Assembly (NCBI RefSeq): GCF_048320135.1
Contig: NZ_CP182947.1
Coordinates: 4,712,001-4,776,000, forward strand
Reading direction: 5' to 3'
Source of the DNA: Ideonella_A sakaiensis_A
Lineage (GTDB): Bacteria; Pseudomonadota; Gammaproteobacteria; Burkholderiales; Burkholderiaceae_C
DNA: 64,000 nucleotides
In this document: positions 29,877 through 37,206 of the stretch, one piece after another
Position numbering within the stretch: the first letter of the stretch is position 1
Layout: the number at the start of each line of letters is the position of its first letter
Position numbers and translations under genes: made by a program
Notes under the pieces: model-generated
What the model saw: only the letters and a program-made list of their open reading frames with translations
Told to the model about the DNA's origin: nothing
Databases searched by the model: none

Positions 29877-31547
29877 TCAGCGCCGCGGTTCGCGCGCATA
29901 GATCGCAGTCAACTCGAGCCGTTCGGTCGGCCGTCGCACCCGTGCCAGCAGCCGCCAGCCCGGTGGCGCGATGTCGACCGCATCTTTCGGCTCCTGCCGC
30001 AGCAGAAAATCGCACGGCGTACGCGCCAGCGGCGTCGCGGCGTCGACCCGATAGCCACCGAGCTGCTCGATTGCCGCGATGCGGGCCAGCGGCTGACTCG
30101 GCATCGCGACGCAGCTGCGGTCCTTCGGCAGATGGCGCGAGACGCGCTGGACGAGGGGCCGCTCGCTGCGCGCATAGTCGAGCATCGGCAGCCAGATGCT
30201 CATCAGCAGCAACCAGCACAACGCGACACCGCCGGCCGGCAGCACCATGCTTTTCCACAGCGGATGCCGGTGCCGGCCGGTGCGCCAGAACACCAGCGCG
30301 ATCCAGGCGACGCTGCCGGCAATCGCCAGCATCAGTTCGGGCCACGAGAACGAGACCTGCAGCCCGGGCAGCAGCCGCTGCACGTTGGCGGCCGGTCGCG
30401 CCGGAAATCCGGTTTGCACCGCCAGGTAGATGACCCAGATCGTCAGCGCGCAGATGCTGAAGAAAAAGACCGAAAACCAGTCGATCGCCGCGCCGCTGCT
30501 GCGTTGCAGCGTCGGCAGCGCAAATGCACCAAGCACCGCCAGCGGCGGCAACGCAAGCATCAGTGCGCGGTCGACGCCACCCATCAGGATGCTGGCCACC
30601 ATCGCGACCGCGGCACAGGCCAGCGGCACCGCCATGTGGCGCTTCTGCCAATGCAGCCTCCAGCGCCACAACGTCCAGGCGGCCAGCGGCAGCGTCGGCC
30701 AGGTAAACCATGCAAACAGGCGCAGCGTATCCCTCACATCGTCGGCGCTTGCCGGCAGATCGATCCGGTAGTCCCAGGCTCCCAGCATGCTCGCGGTTGC
30801 GGCAGCCAGCATGCCGGCGAGGCCGACGTGCACGCTGAAGCGGCGCACCTGCTGATAGCTGGAGCGCACGCTGATCACCAGACCGGCAACTGCCAGCGCG
30901 ACCGCGATCGCCGGTGCACCGCTGGCAGCCAGTGCCGGCAACGCGCCCCAGACCGCAAGTGGCGCCAGCCGCGGCCGGTAGGGGCTGGCAGCCATCGCAT
31001 ACAGGAAAATCGACACGCTCGCGAGCTGCGCCAGCTCGGGCGTCGTCTCATGGCCCAGCTGCAGCAGTCCGAGCGTCGCGATCAGCGCCAGCACCGCGCC
31101 ATCGGCGACGGCGCGTGCATAGTCGACCGGATCTGCCTCGCCGCCGAAGGCAAACGGCAACGGCTGCGCCGCATCGGTGCGCGCGAGGTGGTAGGTGCTG
31201 TACCAGGTCATCGCGAGCGAGACGACCAGCAGCAGCGCAAACGGCAGCCGCGCTGCGATCGCCGGCTCGACCAGTGGCGTCAGCAGCGCAATCGCGGCGG
31301 CACCGATCCAGTACGGCAGCAGTGCGGCATCGGCGGGCAGGCCGCCGACGCTTGGCGCCAGCCAGCTCGAATGGCCCTGCGCAATGCTTGCCATGTAGCC
31401 GAATGCGGTGATGTCAGCATTGCGCCAGGGGTCGCGGCCGAACAGGCCCGGCAGCACATAAGCCGCACAAAACAGCAGCAGCGCGAGCCGCGGCAGGCGC
31501 TGCGCTGCGCGCTGCGTCACGAGGGCCGGATTCGGGGTGGTCGCCAT
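29877..31547 (-). CDS. GT-C-like polytopic membrane protein, putative glycosyltransferase
   Basis: Integral membrane protein of 556 residues with a dozen or so hydrophobic segments. Near the N-terminus, after the first helix, GRDPWRNADITAFGYMASI resembles the first periplasmic loop of ArnT/PMT-type GT-C enzymes, where an acidic residue takes part in catalysis. The last 110 residues (from SERPLVQRVSRHLPKDRSCV) form a soluble C-terminal domain, also seen in that group. These enzymes move sugars from polyprenyl carriers to lipids or proteins outside the inner membrane. Donor and acceptor cannot be inferred. It lies downstream of rpmE2 behind a terminator and converges with phoR. Confidence 0.65.
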   Translation of the reverse strand: MATTPNPALVTQRAAQRLPRLALLLFCAAYVLPGLFGRDPWRNADITAFGYMASIAQGHSSWLAPSVGGLPADAALLPYWIGAAAIALLTPLVEPAIAARLPFALLLVVSLAMTWYSTYHLARTDAAQPLPFAFGGEADPVDYARAVADGAVLALIATLGLLQLGHETTPELAQLASVSIFLYAMAASPYRPRLAPLAVWGALPALAASGAPAIAVALAVAGLVISVRSSYQQVRRFSVHVGLAGMLAAATASMLGAWDYRIDLPASADDVRDTLRLFAWFTWPTLPLAAWTLWRWRLHWQKRHMAVPLACAAVAMVASILMGGVDRALMLALPPLAVLGAFALPTLQRSSGAAIDWFSVFFFSICALTIWVIYLAVQTGFPARPAANVQRLLPGLQVSFSWPELMLAIAGSVAWIALVFWRTGRHRHPLWKSMVLPAGGVALCWLLLMSIWLPMLDYARSERPLVQRVSRHLPKDRSCVAMPSQPLARIAAIEQLGGYRVDAATPLARTPCDFLLRQEPKDAVDIAPPGWRLLARVRRPTERLELTAIYAREPRR

Positions 31548-31565
31548 GTCAACCAGTTTGCCAAC

Positions 31566-31587
31566 AAAAAAGGCAGCCGAAGCTGCC
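31566..31587 (-). terminator. intrinsic terminator after rpmE2
   Basis: On the minus strand GGCAGC (31587-31582), loop TTCG, GCTGCC (31577-31572), followed by six T (31571-31566). It sits 25 nt past the rpmE2 stop and separates that transcript from the GT-C-like gene. Confidence 0.9.
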
Positions 31588-31612
31588 CTTTACGCTGCTG
31601 CCGGACGCAGCA

Positions 31613-31873
31613 TCACTTCTTGATGCCGACCTTGGCAAACTTGTTGCGGAATTTCTCGACCCGGCCGCCGAGCGAATCGATGCTCTTTTGCGTGCCGGTG
31701 TAGAACGGATGCGACTCGCTGGTGGTTTCCAGCTTGAACAGCGGCAGCTTGCGGCCGTCTTCCATGTCGATGGTTTCCTTCGTCTGCGCGCATGAGCGGG
31801 TGACGAACTTGAAGCCGTTGGACAGGTCGACGAAGCAGACGTCGCGATAGGAGGGATGGATGCCGTCTTTCAT
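31613..31873 (-). CDS. rpmE2: 50S ribosomal protein L31 type B
   Basis: Ribosomal protein L31, 86 residues. It starts MKDGIHPSYRDVCFVDLSNG and contains TSESHPFYTGTQKSIDSLGG followed by RVEKFRNKFAKVG. The zinc-binding CxxC of type-A L31 is absent, so this is the zinc-independent B form; two isolated cysteines (residues 13 and 28) are not arranged as a CxxC. The ATG at 31873 gives the family N-terminus. It follows rho by 104 bp on the same strand, a common betaproteobacterial arrangement. Confidence 0.95.
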   Translation of the reverse strand: MKDGIHPSYRDVCFVDLSNGFKFVTRSCAQTKETIDMEDGRKLPLFKLETTSESHPFYTGTQKSIDSLGGRVEKFRNKFAKVGIKK

Positions 31874-31977
31874 GGGAGAGCCTTGACGCTGAAGTTGCGG
31901 TAGCCACGCCGAACCATTCGACGCACTTTCCTGAAGCGGAGAACCGCGGATTATAGCCTGCCTCGCAGCAGCGGCGT

Positions 31978-33240
31978 TCAACCGCCTCTGCGCATCAGGT
32001 CGAAGAAGTCGAGGTTGTTTTTCGTCGACTTCATCTTGTCGAGGATGAATTCCATCGCCTCGATCTCGTCCATCGGGTAGAGCAGCTTGCGCAGGATCCA
32101 GGTCTTCTGCAGGATTTCCGGCTTCAGCAGCAGTTCCTCGCGCCGCGTGCCACTCTTGTTCAGCAGGATCGACGGATAGACGCGCTTTTCGGACATCCGG
32201 CGGTCGAGGTAGATCTCGCAGTTGCCGGTGCCCTTGAATTCCTCGTAGATCACCTCGTCCATGCGGCTGCCGGTATCGATCAGCGCGGTGCCGATGATCG
32301 TCAGCGAGCCGCCTTCCTCGATGTTGCGTGCCGCACCGAAGAAACGTTTCGGCCGCTGCAGCGCATTGGCGTCGACACCACCGGTCAGCACCTTGCCCGA
32401 CGACGGCAATACGTTGTTGTAGGCACGGGCCAGCCGGGTGATCGAGTCGAGCAGGATCACGACGTCCTTTTTCAGCTCGACCAGGCGCTTGGCGCGTTCG
32501 ATCACCATCTCGGCAACCTGCACGTGGCGCGCCGCCGGCTCGTCGAAGGTCGAGCTGATCACCTCGCCGCGCACGGTGCGCTGCATCTCGGTCACTTCCT
32601 CGGGCCGCTCGTCGACCAGCAGCACGATCAGGTGCACGTCCGGGTGGTTGGCGACGATGGCATGCGCAAGGTGCTGCATGATCATCGTCTTGCCGCTTTT
32701 CGGCTGCGAGACCAGCAGCGCACGCTGGCCTTTGCCGATCGGCGCGATCAGGTCGATGATCCGGCTGGTGATGTTTTCCTCGCTCTTGATCTCGCGCTCG
32801 AGCTTGAACTGCTCCTTCGGAAACAAGGGCGTCAGGTTCTCGAACATGATCTTGTGCTTGCTCTCCTCCGGCGTCAGCGCATTGACGCGGTCGACCTTGA
32901 CCAGCGCGAAATAACGCTCGCCGTCCTTCGGCACCCGCACTTCGCCTTCGACCATGTCGCCGGTGTGCAGGTTGAAGCGGCGGATCTGGCTCGGGCTCAG
33001 GTAGATGTCGTCGGTCGACGCCATGTAGCTGGCTTCGATCGAGCGGAGGAAGCCGAAGCCGTCCGGCAGCACCTCGAGCACGCCGTCGCCGAAGACCTGT
33101 TCGCCGGCCTTGGCGCGCTTCTTCATGATCGCGAACATCAGTTCCTGCTTGCGCAGGCGCGCGACGTTGTCGATCTCGAGGGCTTCGCCCATCTTGATCA
33201 GCTCGGACACGTGGAGCGCTTTGAGTTCTGACAGATGCAT
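31978..33240 (-). CDS. rho: transcription termination factor Rho
   Basis: Hexameric RNA helicase that ends transcription at unstructured C-rich RNA; 420 residues, normal. The N-terminal domain starts MHLSELKALHVSELIKMGEA and includes the RNA-binding cold-shock fold around DGFGFLRS and YLSPSQIRRFNLHTGD. The ATPase core shows Walker A SQPKSGKTMIMQ, Walker B VVILLDSITRLARAYN, the Q-loop/R-loop region and the C-terminal DEIEAMEFILDKM. No good Shine-Dalgarno precedes the ATG. trxA lies upstream on the same strand, separated by a 265-bp gap. Confidence 0.98.
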   Translation of the reverse strand: MHLSELKALHVSELIKMGEALEIDNVARLRKQELMFAIMKKRAKAGEQVFGDGVLEVLPDGFGFLRSIEASYMASTDDIYLSPSQIRRFNLHTGDMVEGEVRVPKDGERYFALVKVDRVNALTPEESKHKIMFENLTPLFPKEQFKLEREIKSEENITSRIIDLIAPIGKGQRALLVSQPKSGKTMIMQHLAHAIVANHPDVHLIVLLVDERPEEVTEMQRTVRGEVISSTFDEPAARHVQVAEMVIERAKRLVELKKDVVILLDSITRLARAYNNVLPSSGKVLTGGVDANALQRPKRFFGAARNIEEGGSLTIIGTALIDTGSRMDEVIYEEFKGTGNCEIYLDRRMSEKRVYPSILLNKSGTRREELLLKPEILQKTWILRKLLYPMDEIEAMEFILDKMKSTKNNLDFFDLMRRGG

Positions 33241-33462
33241 GAGTGGGGCTCGGAGGGAAGGGTGCTGCCGCGAAGGCAGTCAGGTCGGATCAGCCACCAG
33301 CATGCCGTTGCGGAGCAGCGCCCGGAACAAGGCGCGTTGCAAACAGCCGCTGAAGGCGGTGAAGCAGAAAAGAATCAGGGGTAGGTAGCCGAATCCACGT
33401 CGGGCCGGCCGGGGTGCGGGTCGCGGGCGCGACCGGCGGACGTGGTGGCAGATCCTGTCGAG

Positions 33463-33493
33463 GTGAAGGCCGGCCTGCACGGCCCGCCTTCAC
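33463..33493 (-). terminator. hairpin after trxA in the trxA-rho gap
   Basis: GTGAAGGC (33463-33470) pairs with GCCTTCAC (33486-33493), and inside it GGCC pairs with GGCC around TGCAC. It lies 12 nt past the trxA stop and probably ends that transcript, though no T-run follows. The rest of the 265-bp gap (33241-33462), the leader region of rho, shows no gene; autogenous control of rho in this leader would be usual but no leader peptide is recognisable. Confidence 0.6.
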
Positions 33494-33505
33494 GAATTCG
33501 CAGGA

Positions 33506-33832
33506 TTATAGATTGCCGTCCAGGAATGCCGTCAACTGTGCTTTCGACAGTGCGCCGACCTTGGTCGCGGCGAGCTGCCCGTCCTTGAACAGCATCAGCG
33601 TCGGAATGCCGCGGATGCCGTATTTCTGCGGGACCTCGCGGTTTTCGTCGACGTTCATCTTGGCAATCTGCAACCGGCCGTCATAGGTCTTCGACACCTC
33701 GTCGAGAATCGGCGCGATCATCTTGCAGGGGCCGCACCATTCGGCCCAGTAGTCGACCAGCACCGGCTTGTCTGACTTCAGGACATCGGCATCGAACGAT
33801 GCGTCGGATGTGTTTTTGATCAATTCGCTCAT
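33506..33832 (-). CDS. trxA: thioredoxin 1
   Basis: Cytosolic disulfide reductase of 108 residues. The active site is in DYWAEWCGPCKMIAPILDEV, followed by the cis-proline strand GIRGIPTLMLFKDGQLAATKVGA. It is the major thioredoxin type, reduced by NADPH-thioredoxin reductase, serving ribonucleotide reductase, methionine sulfoxide reductase and others. The ATG at 33832 gives the family start (MSELIKNTSDASFDADV). It is divergent from the pseudokinase-HDOD gene across 188 bp and upstream of rho, as in many proteobacteria. Confidence 0.98.
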   Translation of the reverse strand: MSELIKNTSDASFDADVLKSDKPVLVDYWAEWCGPCKMIAPILDEVSKTYDGRLQIAKMNVDENREVPQKYGIRGIPTLMLFKDGQLAATKVGALSKAQLTAFLDGNL

Positions 33833-34020
33833 GGAAGCCCTTCGGCATGGATGTCGGTCCGGATCGACCGACCCTCGGAAAACGATTCTGACATATTCCC
33901 TCGGACAAGGCCGGCGGCCGCCAAGTCGTTGCTGCAACGCCGCAGTGAGGCAGAACTGGCCACCGATCCGGCGCCTTTTTCGACCTTGCGCCGGGGCGCA
34001 GCCGCGGTCCAATCGAGGGC

Positions 34021-35883
34021 ATGAGCATCACGAATCATTCGGCCGCTGCCGCCGCGGAGGCGCAGCCGGCCACCGACAAGGCAGCGACCCGTGCATTCGG
34101 GCGCTTTGCCCTGCGGGCGCTGATCGCGAAAAGCGAGCGCTCGATGGTCTGGCTGGCGAACGACCCGAGAACCGGGCAAGACGTCACGCTGCATCTGCCG
34201 CGGGTGCAACCCGCGGATGCCGCTGCGCTCGAGGTGTGGCAGCGCGAAGTCGGCATTGCCGCGCGGCTGAACCATCCGAACCTGGCCGCCCCGAGCGAAA
34301 TGGGCGTGCAGGACCACTGGCCTTACACCGTCGTCGATCGCGCCTACGGCGTGACGCTCGGCGAGTGGCTGGCCACGCACACGGCCGAACCGGTGGCCGA
34401 CCTGGTCGGCTGTATCTGCCGGGCGCTCGAGGGATTGGCTTTTGCCCATGAAGCCGGCGCTTTTCACGGCGACCTGCAACTGCACAGCCTGCTGATCAAC
34501 GACCAGGGTACCGTCCGCGTCGCCGGGCTCGGCGTCGCCAGCGAGCCGGCCGGTCAGCCGGGCAACGCGGCGGCTGGCCGCGCCGCCACGCTTGGTGCGG
34601 CCGATCTGCGCACCCGGCGCAGCCTCGCCGAACGCGACGTGTTGGCGATCGGCCTGATTGCCTATCGCCTGTTTTCCGGCCACAACCCGCTCGACAAGGA
34701 AGACGTCTCGGCGGTGATCTCGAGGTTGCCGCCGCTCGGCCGCGAAATCGTCCGGCTGCCCTGGAGCACCTCGCGCCCGGTTCCCGATGCGCTGCGGGCC
34801 ATCGTCAACCGTGCCACCGCGGCACAGGAGCGCCAGCGCTATCTGAATGCGCGCACGCTGCTGCGCGCGCTGAACGGCTGGCTCGAGGTCGACGGCAGCG
34901 ACAGCGGCGGCCCGCTGGTGCTGCTGATCGATCGCATGCGAGCGGTCGGCCACCTGCCGGCGCTGCCCGGCGTCGGCCAGCGCATCGCTCGATTGACCAG
35001 CGCCGAGGGTCAGCGCACCGAAGACATGGCGAACGATCTGCTGGAGGATTTCGCACTCAGTTTCGAACTGCTGCGCGCGGTCAATTCGAATGTGCTGCAG
35101 TCGGCCCACCTGTCCGGCGGCCCGGCGGTCATCACCGTCAAGCGCGCCGTTGCGATGCTCGGCCTCGACGGCATCCGCCGCGCCGGCAACGCCTTGCGCA
35201 TCTGGCCCGGACCGCTGAATCCGGCCGCGGCGGCCAATCTGCAGAAGCTGTTCGACCAGGTCCGGCTGGCAGCGCGCGTCGCGCAGGCGCTGCGCCCTGC
35301 CGGCTACGACCCGGAGGTGGTTTATCTGGTCGTGATGTGGCAGAACCTCGGCAGGCTGTTGCTGCGTTACCACTTCCCGGACGAGGCGAACCAGATCAGC
35401 CAGCTGATGAACAGCGCGCCAGCAGCCGCCGGGCCGGCCGACGACGGCGCCGCCGATCTGCCCGGCCTGTCTGAGTCGATGGCCTCGCTGGCGGTGCTTG
35501 GCGTCGACAGCGAAGCGATTGGCGCCGCGGTTGCCAAATACTGGGGGCTCGGCGAAGAGGTGCAGGCGATGATGCGGCGCAATCCGCTCGATCGGCCGGT
35601 GCGCAACGCCGACAACGATGCCGAGGTGCTGCGCAACGTCGCCAGCGCCGCCAACGAGATTGTGGACGCGATGCATGGCGCGACCGGACCGCGCCTTGGC
35701 GCGGCAATGGCCGCGATCATCAAGCGGTATGCACGGCCGTTGAACATCGAGATCGACGACATCAAGGCCGCGGTGCAGCAGTCGCGCCAGGCGATGCGCG
35801 AGGGCAGGGGGCCGTTGCAGGCCGGCCGGGCAATCCAGCCAGAGGCCGAGCCGCAGCCCGGAGTCGAGGTCAAGGCGGGGTGA
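34021..35883 (+). CDS. Ser/Thr pseudokinase-HDOD fusion protein
   Basis: Soluble protein of 620 residues in two parts. Residues about 25-290 follow a eukaryotic-type kinase fold: a glycine-poor start FGRFALRALIAKSERSMVWL, then REVGIAARLNHPNLAAPSEM and HGDLQLHSLLINDQGTVRVA. Key residues are missing: the VAIK lysine position reads VTLHL, the catalytic loop lacks the Asn, and DFG is replaced by AGLGVA, so it is probably not an active kinase. Residues about 300-560 form an HDOD domain (LPALPGVGQRIARLT, VNSNVLQSAHLSG, TVKRAVAMLGLDGIRR), a signalling module related to HD phosphohydrolases but without their metal site. Function unknown; a signal-transduction scaffold is plausible. A GAGGGC ribosome site precedes the ATG. 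Confidence 0.82.
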   Translation: MSITNHSAAAAAEAQPATDKAATRAFGRFALRALIAKSERSMVWLANDPRTGQDVTLHLPRVQPADAAALEVWQREVGIAARLNHPNLAAPSEMGVQDHWPYTVVDRAYGVTLGEWLATHTAEPVADLVGCICRALEGLAFAHEAGAFHGDLQLHSLLINDQGTVRVAGLGVASEPAGQPGNAAAGRAATLGAADLRTRRSLAERDVLAIGLIAYRLFSGHNPLDKEDVSAVISRLPPLGREIVRLPWSTSRPVPDALRAIVNRATAAQERQRYLNARTLLRALNGWLEVDGSDSGGPLVLLIDRMRAVGHLPALPGVGQRIARLTSAEGQRTEDMANDLLEDFALSFELLRAVNSNVLQSAHLSGGPAVITVKRAVAMLGLDGIRRAGNALRIWPGPLNPAAAANLQKLFDQVRLAARVAQALRPAGYDPEVVYLVVMWQNLGRLLLRYHFPDEANQISQLMNSAPAAAGPADDGAADLPGLSESMASLAVLGVDSEAIGAAVAKYWGLGEEVQAMMRRNPLDRPVRNADNDAEVLRNVASAANEIVDAMHGATGPRLGAAMAAIIKRYARPLNIEIDDIKAAVQQSRQAMREGRGPLQAGRAIQPEAEPQPGVEVKAG

Positions 35884-35884
35884 C

Positions 35885-35972
35885 GAGCCTTGCCCCGGCA
35901 CTGGTCACAACGGTTGGGGCTGCTTCGTTCCCGACCTGACCCGGTTGGCCGCGCTTCCATGCGGGGAGGCCC
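35885..35972 (-). ncRNA. ffs: signal recognition particle RNA (4.5S-type)
   Basis: On the minus strand, 35941-35918 carries the SRP RNA domain IV core: GGTCAGG, a GGAA tetraloop, then GAAGCAGCC. Compared with E. coli, the pair closing the tetraloop is G-C instead of C-G, a compensatory change that supports a real RNA. The flanks pair into one long rod: GGGCCT-CCCCG at the 5' end (35972 down) with CGGGGC-AAGGCTC at the 3' end (to 35885). The ends are estimated from the pairing and may be off by some bases. It would bind Ffh for membrane targeting. It ends 2 bp from the stop of the convergent pseudokinase gene; ffs often lies near dnaX, which is 1.2 kb away. Confidence 0.87.
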
Positions 35973-36020
35973 GTCGCTGACGATTGTAGGCGAGCCGCCA
36001 AGGCTGCACCGCCGACAGGT

Positions 36021-37151
36021 TCATCGCAGTTGCAGCGCGTCGTCTCCGTAGCGGATGCCGAGCGGCTCGATCAGCAGCTGTTTTGGCCCTTCCTCGACAC
36101 GGCCGGCAACCAGAGCCGCGATGCCTTCGGCGCGCGCGATCTCGACCGTGCGCTGCGCATCTTCCGCCGCGACGAACAACGCGAATCCCGCCCCCATGTT
36201 CAGCGTGCTGTAGGCCTCCTCGTCGTCCTGACCGGCCTGCTGTTGGATGAATGCGAGGACCGCCGGCACTTCCGGAACCTGGTCGATGCGGTAGGTCAGC
36301 GTCGCCGGATGGCGCAGCAGCTTGCGCCAGCCATGGCCGGTGATGTTGGCGCAATAGTGCGGCGTGATGCCGGCTGCGTACAGCGCCTCGGTGACCGGCG
36401 AATACAGCGTCGTCGGCTCGAGCAGCGCCTCGCCGTAGGACTGGCCATTGGCGAGCCGCGTTGCATAACCGTCGGGCAGGCGTTCGACCAGCTTGCGCGC
36501 GAGGCTGAGGCCATTCGCATGGATGCCGCTCGACGCCAGCAGCACGATCGCGTCACCGGCTGCCAGCCGGTCACCGAGCGACAGTCGCTGTTTCGGATTG
36601 ACCAGCCCGGTGCAGCTTGCCGCGAGGTCGATGCGCCCGTCGGCGACGATGCCGGCCAGCGCCGGTGTCTCGCCGCCGCCCCAGGCGACGCCGCAGCGGT
36701 CACAGGCCTTTTTCCAGCCGTCGACCAGCGCCTGCGCGCGTTGCGCGTCGGCAAACCAGTCCGAACCACCGGCGGCCCAATAGGCCTGCACGACCAGCGG
36801 TGTCGCGCCGACGGTGATCAGGTCGTTGACCGCCATCGCGATCGTGTCCTGCGCGATTGCGGCGTAATAGCTCTGGCCGGTGATCGCGTGCATCTCGTCG
36901 GCGACCAGCGCCTTCGAGCCAAGGCATTCGACGATGCTTGCTAGGTAGAACGGGCCGACATCGACGACGTAGGCCGATTCACCGCGCGATGCGGCGACCT
37001 CGCTGAAGCCGTGGCTGCCGAGGTGGCCGGCCGTCGAAGCGGCCGCGCGTTGTGCCGCCACTTTCAGCGGATCGATCAGGTCGTAGTCGACGCCGGCTTG
37101 CTGGTAGCTGAGGGTGCCTGCAGGCGGCGTCGGATGGGCTGGGGAAGTCAT
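36021..37151 (-). CDS. divergent PurM-like (AIR synthase) protein
   Basis: PurM/AIR-synthase superfamily protein of 376 residues. N-terminal LSYQQAGVDYDLIDPLKVAA recalls the LSYRDAGVDID start of PurM, and AMAVNDLITVGATPL, GGETPALAG and SSGIHANGLSLARKL match the ATP and substrate loops. But the usual GGFG-x-LF and TDGVGTKL motifs of bacterial PurM are absent; in their place are GSHGFSEVAASRGESAYVVD and DVGPFYLASIVECLG. The C-terminal NMGAGFALFV is PurM-like. It may be a functional but deep-branching cyclo-ligase, as seen in some other phyla, or a relative with another substrate. Whether a normal purM exists elsewhere in the genome is not visible. Confidence 0.75.
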   Translation of the reverse strand: MTSPAHPTPPAGTLSYQQAGVDYDLIDPLKVAAQRAAASTAGHLGSHGFSEVAASRGESAYVVDVGPFYLASIVECLGSKALVADEMHAITGQSYYAAIAQDTIAMAVNDLITVGATPLVVQAYWAAGGSDWFADAQRAQALVDGWKKACDRCGVAWGGGETPALAGIVADGRIDLAASCTGLVNPKQRLSLGDRLAAGDAIVLLASSGIHANGLSLARKLVERLPDGYATRLANGQSYGEALLEPTTLYSPVTEALYAAGITPHYCANITGHGWRKLLRHPATLTYRIDQVPEVPAVLAFIQQQAGQDDEEAYSTLNMGAGFALFVAAEDAQRTVEIARAEGIAALVAGRVEEGPKQLLIEPLGIRYGDDALQLR

Positions 37152-37194
37152 GTCGGGAAGGATGTCGAAACGGCTGACCGATTATCCCGCCTCG

Positions 37195-37206
37195 TAGAAT
37201 CGGCGG
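37195..37206 (+). promoter_or_regulatory. -10 element TAGAAT immediately before dnaX
   Basis: TAGAAT at 37195-37200 lies 6 nt before the dnaX ATG at 37207. CTGACC at 37174-37179 could be a -35 at short spacing. There is no Shine-Dalgarno, so a leaderless dnaX mRNA is suggested. The divergent PurM-like gene starts 55 bp away. Confidence 0.45.

Noticed and set aside
28824..31703. 959-residue open frame across phoR and the antisense of the GT-C-like gene
   Set aside because: It covers two well-supported genes in other frames and its protein is Arg/Gln-rich without any fold.
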